DNA of 64,000 nucleotides, from assembly GCA_959347315.1 (NCBI GenBank), contig OY365810.1:32707150-32771149 (forward strand), read 5' to 3'. The number at the start of each line of letters is the position of its first letter. Within the stretch, counting starts at the first letter, position 1. The notes beneath the pieces were generated by a model, which saw only the letters and a program-made list of their open reading frames with translations, searched no databases and was not told the DNA's origin. Shown in pieces: positions 36,626 to 48,600 of this stretch. Source of the DNA: Bimastos eiseni (taxonomy: Eukaryota; Annelida; Clitellata; Crassiclitellata; Lumbricidae). The translations under genes and the position numbers were made by a program.

Positions 36626-39600
36626 CTAGCCTTACAACTCAGCTTTGCTATGGAATCAAATTTTGAACTCAGTGGGTGTGCCACTTCGTCCATGAAATTG
36701 TCTCCTGAGGAGAACATCTGTTATTAGGATACTCTGTGGAGCATAATTTCAATTGTTATCTAAAAGCAAAGTTTATCTTTTAAACATGTTCATTGCTCAA
36801 ATATATGTAGTCTGAACAACAAAATGCAGTTTACAATTGGTAAACAAGAGAGTACTCTAGATATTCTATATTTCTATTCTGATCTAACAGCTTTGCTATG
36901 ACATAATGTCAAGACAAACTGAAAATGGTAAATACAATAAACATTGATTGCCCTTCAATTTACTCACATTCACTCACACTAATCAGAAGTAATAATACTA
37001 GGAAGAAGTCATTTATCGAAAGACCTCCTCGTCTCAGGTCAAATCAGTCAAACAGGTCAGCATATGCAGTGATTGAATTGTTGGAGGGTTTGGGTTGTTT
37101 CGACCTTCCCAGTTCATCTTTCAACCCTGCCAGTTAATTCTAAAGAATTACCTTGCAGTCAAGCAAACCTTCCACATCCGTTTCAGTATCACCCACACTC
37201 ACAGTTACCTTCCACAGTCTACATACCGTTTTCAGGTTCATAAAAATTCTAGGCAGGACATCCGGACACGTGAAAAATTTGCAACCTAACCCCCCGTTCA
37301 AATTTGACAATTCAAACCCTCAGCATATGCCAATATGGCCAACATATGCCATGCTGGAAATTCACAATGAATTCACATAAGACATGACACTCAAAGCTAC
37401 TTACCATGAGAACAAATTCCACCATAGTTTGAACTGGGGCTACCAATGTATGCAAGACCAAGGATGAAATACTCATTACGCAGCGCCTGATATGTGTATA
37501 GATGACCCAAACAGAAATGTCTTAAGTCTGCATCATCAGTAAATGTCTAAAGTGTGAAGAAATAAGTCAAAGTAAAAAAATAAAAGTCACAGAAAAAACA
37601 ATAAAAAGTCAAACAACACAATAAAATGCTTTAGTGTCTCTGGGACTGCCCTCAACTGGCTAGCTTTATTCATTCATTTATTTTAACATCTAAATACCAA
37701 GTAGCGTGCATCAAGAAGTCTACTCAGAGACGCTCCCAGCCCAACCAACTGATCAGTCTGGTAAACAAAAGCTTGAGAAGTGCCTCTCATCTATGTATGC
37801 ATGGATCTGTTTCAATGATTTGGCCATAAACCGAGATAAGTCTAAGGCAAATGTGAGGCCAGGGGTCAAAACCCGCCATTTGTCAGCTTCTAGTTATTGA
37901 GATAAAGGCTGACATAGGTGAAAGGGGTCACAAACACAGAAAATCGTTTTATGGTATATTGTTACAAACAAATATGTCTTCTTTCAATATCTGAAATAAA
38001 AAATGTTGAATTCAAATATTTGGATCAAGAAAAATTACTTTTAATGCATGTGGTGTCAAGATTTGCATTGCTAAATATGCATGTTTTCAGAGGCGAACGA
38101 CCTAGATTTCTTCCGCATACCTGCCATTATTTGCAAAGTAGTAACCCGATTTTGATGCCGCTTGCTTTATTTCATATAGAATATGGCCCTTTATTGCCCA
38201 GCTTTATTGCCCAGCAAAATTGTGCAGCATTCCAGTAATTGTTGCTAGGAACTTTGATGACATGAATATCCTGAAACATTGACTTCGATTTTCTCATTAG
38301 TCATGATTTTACTAATGAAAGAGTCTGAGGAGTACAACTTAAGTTAGAAAAAAAACTATTTTAGCTCTGTAAAAAGTATTTGGAAGTACATGCATTGTAG
38401 AATATGATTTAACAAAAAAAGTCAAAAATGACAAGTGATGGGTTTTGACCACTGGCCTCACAAATTTGTTCAGTTCATGTCAATGCCTACATTCTTACAT
38501 TTTGCTTTCCGGCATCGACCTAGCAGGCACTGTAGTGTCACTTTCAGACAATGTCAAAAATACTTGTCATAACCCTGCACTAGAAGCTCACATTTTGACA
38601 ACACATAAACCCTTGTAAATCTTGTTGAACTATGACATCCGGGCAATACGTCACATCACTTAAGAAAATAATGTCGGAGACCGCATAGTGCTCACTTGTT
38701 TACTCTCGACTTGATTATGCTAATTCACCTTATGTCGATCACTCAGACCTTGAACTTTGCTCGAGTAGTGTTGTGTTCCACTATGAACATGCTTTGCAGT
38801 CTCCTACTCCACCAGCTGCATTGGCTTCCTCCTGAATTCTAATTACAGGTTAAGTTTTAAGTTGGCTTGTGTGAACTAGAAGCCTTCATCACAAGTACAA
38901 CTAACTATATTCATGCTCTACTAACTCCCTACATAATCCTCGTTGCCTATGATCATCAATTGCAGGTATTTTAGCTGAGCCACATTGCAGAACAGTAATG
39001 GGCTCTCTTGCATTTCATGCCTCTGCCAATCGACTGCCACGTTTTCTTCATAGCTCAAATTCACTTTATTCCATCAAAAGCGGCTCAAAACTCGCTATTT
39101 CTCCTTGGGTTTCAATGATTTGGGTGCCATTATTGAAACCCATTTAATTAGCAAGTCTGGCCTACTTGGTTTCATGCACAATGTGTACAATGACTCAATT
39201 ATATAATTCTACACTGTCATAGAGTTCACAAATTATTATTAATTTAGAAATCATCAATGCTTACAGAAAGCAGTTCTCTAGTGTCCCAAGTCTGTGGTTT
39301 TGTGTATGGATAACCAATTGTGCGTTTTTTAAAGACACGGATCTATGAAATGGAAAAACAATCACATATCCATCTAAAAAACAGGTAGGAAAACAGGATC
39401 AACAGTATTCACCAAGACATTTAACTGCACATCAAAACATATTGCATGCCTAAAACCCAGAAATTAAAACTTTAATCACGTTTTTGTACCAAGTGAAACT
39501 ATCGTTGAGCAATGTCATAAATTTCAATCTTCCCATCACCTCTGCAAAGAATGCAAACTGCACAAGTATAATACATGAAAAACACAATCATAAAGTGTTT

Positions 39601-42600
39601 CTTAATAAATCCATCCAGGCCATCACAGAACTATTTTATACAACTTGAAGCTATTAATTTAAAATATTTTAACAAGAAACTGCTTTATCTGGGCAATACT
39701 TTACACTAAAACAAAGATCTTGTTACCGGCATATACTGTATTAATTTTTTGCATTTTGCTCTTGAAGGGCATACCTGTGTGTACATATCATGGGTGTTTA
39801 TATTCGCTATTAGAAGATTACTTACTTATCTTCTTACCTATGTACAAAATTGCTTACCAACAAGTAAACTGACCATCTAAAGCAAGCTAGCTATTCAAAT
39901 ATGAGCCCTGGCATGAAATGAGCACTCATGTGGTTGAAGGAGCCTAATCTATGCTATCTGTGTGTGACACTGAACAAAAGCTGACAGGATTACCTTTTTA
40001 GCTTCAAATCCGAGACCTGTACCACATCCATCAAACGTATGCATTCTATATAACTGATCTATTTTGTCGAGATCTGTCAGCTGAAAGAGAGCAACTCACA
40101 ATATATCACAATAATGCAGAGCAACTGTGTGTGAAGGACTTGCTCAAGGTCCATACATAGTGACTCCTCGAATGAGGGTTGATAATCGCATAAACAGAAG
40201 CTGCTATGAACAGTACGTCATTAACGGGTTATTATTATTAAAAGAAAACCAAGATGCATTAGAAACAATCGGATTGTTCAGACCAGTGGTTCACAATCTT
40301 TTTCGACTTAGGGCCACTTTTATTTAGTTGGAGGACATAATGGGCCACAAGGTTAAAAATGAATATTTTAAATTTTAGCAGATTTTTATTATAGAATATA
40401 ATCAACTAAAACACATGGATAAATTCCGATTTCATCCATTTAGATTAGTACACAATATCAAAATATAATAATTAATAATAGAAAATAGTTATTCTGTCAA
40501 ATATTCATTTTCGCACATATATTTTTTTTATATCTTTGGTAGGTCGAGGACCACTCTCTGAGGCCTGGTGGGCCACTTTTGGTCCGTGGGCCACAGGTTG
40601 GGAATAGCTAGTTCAGAGTAGTTTCCATCCATCACAATCCATCACAATGTGAACTCATCACACACCTGGAAAAGAACAATTTCGTCTCCATGCCAATCCA
40701 GATTCAGAAAGCTCCACATGACCAGAACTCAGCTGCTCTGGGCTTCTACCCGACATCTGTGGGGCAACTCACAGAGATGGGCTGACCATGCTGGCCCTAT
40801 TTGAAGTCAGCACTTATCATACTGTAGAGTAGACCATGATATCCTTCATTTAAATCAGAGGTGTCATTTGTAATGTCAGTAGCCATATTTTAGAGCAAGT
40901 GATGGGCAAGAGTGCCCAAGAGCAAAAGTGCATGAAAAAAATGGGGTAGGGATCTCAGAGGGGCCATTGGAAACATTAGAATTAGGCTTTGAAAACGTGA
41001 TTCTGATATGCATTATCAATTACAAACATCACAAAAACAATCATAAAGCCTCAAAAATGAAAAATTAGACTCTTTATTCTCAATTGTGTTGTCCCAATTA
41101 AGACAAAGCTCCACGATCCAGAAATATATAACGGCTCTTTGACACTCATGATTGTGCATGTGCAAGCCTCTCAATAAAGCATATACTCATATCGCGTTTG
41201 GACTGTGTGATCAATTTCCTGAGTAATTGGCAACTTCTACATGCAAAATAATTGTAATTAAAGTGTATGGCTCTTTCCTCCATGGGCGTTCTCTCAGAGT
41301 GATCCACGACATGACTAGGTCTCAGAGGGTCCCTGATCCTCATGGTCTGCTGCAAGGCTCTGTCCTTGATCCCCGCTCACGTGGCATCTATACCTCTGGT
41401 GTTGCAATCCTTGTGCAACATAGGTGCTATATGCCAACTTCATATTGCCTACAAACCAAAAATTTCTTAAAATAGGAGTTTTTCCAGAACACAACACAAC
41501 GAAAAGAACAACAATTTAATAAGCAAGAGCCATAACTCATCAAAATAAAATCACACACAGTTTTTAAATAGAATTAAACCCTGCTATACAACTTGCTCAG
41601 CAAGGCAAATACATATTCACTTCAACCTTAACACACAAAACTGTCTGAATTACTTACCACATACATGATGGATGAATGAACATCACTGTATCCAACGTTT
41701 ACATAGAAAAGAGGATCAATAACCAGATAGAGTGGGCAGGTATCTACAGCTTTTCCGCTACAAGTTTCTCTTTTTGATCTCGCTTCTGTAAAAAGAAATA
41801 TCTGAATGAGGAGAGCTAGGGGTCATAAAAAAACATAATTACATCAACATTCCTTAAGCTCAGAAAAACTTATGTAGAACATAAATTAGACTGGAACAGT
41901 CACCAAGAAGTTAGAAGGAATTCAGCTATAGATTCACACCCGACAATCTTCACTACTAAACCATGAATCGTGACTAAGCTTTTAAAACTTAGGCCTACCA
42001 ACTGTGCCCTGTTCATTTGGTCGGGTCTATTAATCAATTTAAAGGCCCTGTATGACTCTTCGAATGGGTGCCTGGGTATTCAGAGATCCGTTGCCAGCCC
42101 TGTTGAACACATTCACTTTCTCAGGCAATCAGACTCGTCACATCTTCACCTGCCATCTCTACCTCTGACACAATGCAACACCTGTGATTAAATTGGGGCT
42201 CTTTTCAGAGCAGTGCTTTAGAAATCTAAAGTTCGTGATCAAGATTCCTACTAAATACAGACCTTCCAGTGATTGAACAAATCGGCACCCCATGCAGCAA
42301 CCATGGTTTAAAGATACACAACGAGTAATCTGTCTTCATTTATCGTAAACATCAAATTGCCAAAGTGCCACTTTGAACATAAGTGCAGGTGCCCTGCACT
42401 TATGTTCAAAGAAAGTTGTATGGTGTTCGATATGTCAAGGGCCCATATTACATACCCAAAAATTCGTATTTTCAGACCCCATCCTCTCTGTTGCATCGTA
42501 CATAATATGCGGATGGGCCCTAAGGAGGAGAGATCCAAGTTCTGCTGCCAAAGAAACAGAGACAGAAAGAGCTGAAAAGGAGGTTCCATTCATTCCAGAA

Positions 42601-45600
42601 AAGCATGCTTGAAAGGCAGGGGATCAGAAGGATCATGGTAGGTGGAATTTCCATTTCGAGCAGATAGTCAGCGGGGTAATACACAGCAAAGTCTGAGGCA
42701 GGTAACAGCCGGTGAACAGCAGTATTGATTGAGGAATTGAGGGAACCAAGTGTTTAATACCTTGTTGGTCAGATTTCTTCATTAAATTGTCAAGACTAAA
42801 GTTCGAACGATGCATCAAAGCATCACTCGTGTTCATTTCAGCATCAACGTAACCACACTTACTAAAAATACAATATAGAGCAAACATGAGAACATTGGTG
42901 GATCATACATGGTTCAATCTCAAGCAATAGCTTCAATTAAAATCCCAGATACGTTTCTTTAGCTGATTTTGGCAAAAATTGTTCCAAAATAATATGCCAA
43001 TTGTTATTATTTTAATGCAAACTGCTAGGATGTACTGAATATAAACTTCTCTTTAAGAAATGCATCTAAATTGTCAAAACAAAATGGTAATTTACTGGTA
43101 ATTGTCATTGTGTCCATGACAAGTAACAATAGGGCAGCAACCATAAATCAAACATAACCCTATGAAGGGAAGGCACAGACAACTTTTACCTGTTAATGTT
43201 CCATTTCAGATCAGAGTTACGATAAATAATCATCGAATCATGGGATGCATTTGGTAAGAGATTCCAGGCAGGCTGAACAAGACAGAAAATAATTTTGAAA
43301 CTGTAAATAAGGTCATTAATTTCTGCATATTTATAATTAATTAAAGATGTACAATACAATACAATACAACTTAAATTTGATATCGCCCTTCTTCCAAACT
43401 TTTTTGCTCAGAAGTGCACATGCCTCGACAACGCAACTGCAGTTGTAATGCAGAGCAGCTGTTCATGAAGGACTTGCTCAAGGTCCCTACATAGTGACTC
43501 CTCGAATGAGGGTCGAACCCGCACACTCGGTGCACACTAAGCGTTATGGGCCAACTGCTTTAACCAATCGGCCACCATCCCACACCCACATATGTAACAC
43601 AAGAGCTATATCTTCAGACAATGCAATGTCCTAAGATATCGCTACACCAGAATCTCGTCTTTATGCTGTGTCTAGAAATCCAATTTAGGAGCAATTAAGG
43701 GGAAACCCTGAAAATAGATTTTGAATCGTGTAACTCCCTTGCCCCAACACATGAGGAAGGGGAAGCAATCAATATCTTAAGTAATATATGAAATTTATTC
43801 ATGCAGTTAGTTGCAACAGGTAAAAGTATGCAGCATATATGCAACCAACATGAGTGCCCACAGTGATATATCGTTTCTAAAAATACATTCCAATTTAATA
43901 CCAATTCAGTTCAAAGATCAAATATGAGTTCTATTCTACTCCCCTTCTGAAAATAATTCTGATCTCACATCCAATTCAAGTTCTGAAACAATTTCAGGTC
44001 CAATTCAAATTATGAAAAAGTATTTATTCCAATTCAGCTCTCAAATAACAGTGCAAAACCCAGCAGTTGCAAGTCAGATCTGGTGTGTTACAAACTATCA
44101 ATGTAATGTAATATAAATCTTCTAAAATTTCACAGCGCCCACAAAAGCCACGTCCGGGAGACCCGCTTATTCACCGGCGCTATACCAAATCAAGTCTGCA
44201 ATAGCCAAGCCTCTCGTTTCGTTAGGTGCCAAGTCGAAATCCGGGAGGTCAAGCTGCATATTGATCTGAAATATAGTGCAATTCTCAAAATCCTCAGCAC
44301 TGTGAATTATGTAAGATTTGTAAATTTTTATCATAGGCAATGCAAGTCTGTCTGCCAAATAAAGCATCTCAAAGCACGACAAAATGTCACAAGTCATTGC
44401 AGCTGAGTAGTGAAGTAAATTTAACTGTTCGCCTTACTTCAACCATGTAGAAATCAGAGGCCGTCTTGAAGCTAGCCGACAGAATGTTGTTGTCGAGATA
44501 TGCACTAACAAATGAATTGGACTCTCCTGTTACGGTAGAAAACTGATCAACATTACTTCAGACAACCACCAGAAGATTACTTCAAAACTTTAATAGTAAG
44601 ACACAAGAAATCCTGCAAATGTGAGAAGTTAGTGAAAGCTGAACATGATGGATGCTATAAGATTTTCTCCATTCTTCAATAACATAATGCATTGGATTCC
44701 AAATCACTTTTAGTGCACTACTGTCTTTAAAGTGATAACCTCAATTTCTTTTCAAAATTGTCAACTATATTAACTCTTTTAATATGTAATTCTCTAAGTC
44801 GGTTCAAGATTTTCACATTATTTCTTGCCAAACAAACTTCAAATCGTTCTGCAAGAAGCTTCGTTTTTAAAAACCTTTCTGATTTTTGTTTGACTTGGTA
44901 ACTGAACTCTTCCATAGCACATTTCTATGGTCAAATAGTGAATACAAAAAATGTATGAGAGCAAGTGTTAAAACACTAAACCTAATGCCTACCCATATGA
45001 CTATGGTTTTGTAATTACGTTTTGCTTTCTGTCAATGTGTTACTGAATAAACAAATATTCTACTCTATTATAACAAAACCCAACCTTCAACAGTTCCCCG
45101 GTAAAGATTGATGTCGTGCTTAAATTCTGTTTCTGTCCCATCAGCTTCCATGACCAAAACCTGGAAATCGGAAGAAAGGATGGAATTATCCTTCCTCAGC
45201 ACCAGTGAAAAATGTCTAAAAAATTTCAATTTCCACAGACAATGTTCTAGCAAGCTAATTGAGTGATCCTGTAAACACATTTTGTAAATGCAGTACCAAT
45301 TAATCGATCATACTCATGATCTGACCGATTATTAGAACAATCGAAGTAAATAACTTCATCTGATGATTTGACAATACCATGTGATGGTGGCTCTTATCCA
45401 CCTACACGTAGTGACATCATACCTCATAGTACATGACAACCACACACCAAACACCATTAGAAGTGCAAGCAGCAAAACACATCGCAAGAGCAGGTAAACT
45501 TATGTTTCCGAACCGAAAGTTTTACTGAACAATTAATGAAGTAATCGGTCTCATAATCAATATCAGCTATTGCAATATTTATAATCGCCTGTATTGTACA

Positions 45601-48600
45601 TGGCATCGGCATAATCGACAAAACGTGATATCAGTACAACTCTAAATGCAGAAAAACAACAAAAACAAGCAGAGCAATAATATTGTGTCATTATTATCTA
45701 TTACTACAGAAATCTCTTTCTTACTATCATTACTACTACCAGAATTCTGCCAGAACCAGATTTTTAATACTGATCTAATACAAGCATTAGGTATTGCTCT
45801 AACAATGGGTTGGACTAAAATGGTCACATAACTTTAAATCTGACAAAACTTTTACATTAGACTAGTCATAGTTCAAGTGACAACATCATTTGTGCATAAA
45901 CAATAAATTTCCAGTAACACTATAAAAATTCACAAAATGCTGAACACTCTCAATTTGTGAACTAAACTTCCATACCAGAGTAATAAATTCTACAAAACGA
46001 AATGGTGTTGAGAAACCCTGTTACTAAATTATACAGACATAAACTTTAATAAAATAAACTGCACCCTATGCACGAAACTAAATTCGTTGGTGCTATAAAT
46101 AAGTCAGTCAATCAATACTCATTATTAAAGTATGGTAATCACTAATCAATTACAAATTTTTGACTCTAAAAGTAACCATTTGTTGGCTGCACAATTTTGG
46201 ATTGGATGAACAGCATGATAGGTCTTCGAAGTAGGAAGGACGTGTAAGAAATAGATGGAAGTTGGCAAAGAAATCACAAGAAAGCATGGTACAGATGTAC
46301 AGTACACACTAAAATGCAGAGAATTCTGTGATACACAAAAATGCAGAGAATTCTGTGATACACAAAAATGCAGAGAATTCTGTGATACACAAAAATGCAG
46401 AGAGTTCTGTGATACACAAAAATACAGAGAATTCTGTGATACACAAAAATGCAGAGAATTCTGTGATACACAAAAATGCAGAGAATTCTGTGATACACAA
46501 AAATGCAGAGAATTCTGTGATACACAAAAATGCAGAGAATTCTGTGATACACAAAAATACAGAGAATTCTGTGATAACAAAAATGCAGAGAAATCTGTGA
46601 TACAAAAAAATGCAGAGAAATCTGTGATACAAAAAAATGCAGAGAATTCTGTGATACAAAAAAATGCAGAGAATTCTGTGATACACAAAAATACAGAGAA
46701 TTCTGTGATACACAAAAATACAGAGAATTCTGTGACACACAAAAATACAGAGAATTCTGTGATACACAAAAATGCAGAGAATTCTGTGATACACAAAAAT
46801 GCAGAGAATTCTGTGATACACAAAAATGCAGAGAATTCTGTGATACACAAAAATGCAGAGAATTCTGTGATACAAAAAAATGCAGAGAATTCTGTGATAC
46901 ACAAAAATGCAGAGAATTCTGTGACACACAAAAATACAGAGAATTCTGTGATACACAAAAATGCAGAGAATTCTGTGATACACAAAAATGCAGAGAATTC
47001 TGTGATACACAAAAATGCAGAGAATTCTGTGATACACAAAAATGCAGAGAATTCTGTGATACACAAAAATACAGAGAATTCTGTGATAACAAAAATGCAG
47101 AGAAATCTGTGATACAAAAAAATGCAGAGAAATCTGTGATACAAAAAAATGCAGAGAATTCTGTGATACAAAAAAATGCAGAGAATTCTGTGATACACAA
47201 AAATACAGAGAATTCTGTGATACACAAAAATACAGAGAATTCTGTGACACACAAAAATACAGAGAATTCTGTGATACACAAAAATGCAGAGAATTCTGTG
47301 ATACACAAAAATGCAGAGAATTCTGTGATACACAAAAATGCAGAGAATTCTGTGATACACAAAAATGCAGAGAATTCTGTGATACAAAAAAATGCAGAGA
47401 ATTCTGTGATACACAAAAATGCAGAGAATTCTGTGACACACAAAAATACAGAGAATTCTGTGATACACAAAAATGCAGAGAATTCTGTGATACACAAAAA
47501 TGCAGAGAATTCTGTGATACACAAAAATGCAGAGAATTCTGTGATACACAAAAATGCAGAGAATTCTGTGATAACAAAAATGCAGAGAACTCTGTGATAC
47601 AAAAAAATGCAGAGAATTCTGTGATACAAAAAAATGCAGAGAATTCTGTGATACACAAAAATACAGAGAATTCTGTGATACACAAAAATACAGAGAATTC
47701 TGTGACACACAAAAATACAGAGAATTCTGTGATACACAAAAATGCAGAGAATTCTGTGATACACAAAAATACAGAGAATTCTGTGATACACAAAAATACA
47801 GAGAATTCTGTGATACACATAAATGCAGAGAATTCTGTGATACACAAAAATGCAGAGAATTCTGTGATACACAAAAATACAGAGAATTCTGTGATACACA
47901 AAAATGCAGAGAATTCTGTGATACACAAAAATGCCGAGAATTCTGTGATAGACAAAAATGCCGAGAATTCTGTGATACAAAAAAATGCCGAGAATTCTGT
48001 GATACACAAAAATGCAGAGAATTCTGTGATACAAAAAAATGCAGGGAATTCTGTGATACACAAAAATACAGAGAATTCTGTGCTACACAAAAATACAGAG
48101 AATTCTGTGATAGACAAAAATGCAGAGAATTCTGTGATACACAAAAATACAGAGAATTCTGTGATAGACAAAAATGCAGAGAATTCTGTGATACACAAAA
48201 ATACAGAGAATTCTGTGATACACAAAAATACAGAGAATTCTGTGATAGACAAAAATGCAGAGAAAACCAGTGTGCTTGTTTTAGAAAAAAATGTGCTGAA
48301 ATGCATCTTTATTGCCGAAAGAAATTACGCTAAAATTAGCTACCAAATAAATTATAGGTCATAATGATCACAATCTATAGGCCTACACTTACTTATACAT
48401 TTAAAAATGTAAAAAATTGAAATTGGAAAGTTTTATATCAATTTCCAGAGTATATGCACAATAACTATTTCTAATTCTTTAGTTATTGAATATAGGTGAT
48501 TCCTGCATGCCATTTGTTTTTTTTTGGGCACGATAGAGTTTTCGATTTTACAATTAAGATATCGAAGTGCATATATGACTAGAAACTTCAATTGGTGACC

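Noticed and set aside
43500..43583. tRNA gene on the minus strand
   Set aside because: A and B boxes are present, but the acceptor and anticodon stems do not pair properly and the sequence continues into a repeated SINE core.
44167..44397. 76-codon minus-strand frame between ADAM17-like exons 4 and 5
   Set aside because: It has no splice-compatible place in the gene, and its end overlaps a dispersed short repeat (44105-44230).
46146..48364. Very long open frames on both strands (up to 665 codons)
   Set aside because: They are produced by the 27-bp satellite, whose length is a multiple of 3 with no stop in several frames. The translations are monotonous 9-residue repeats, and strand and frame are arbitrary.
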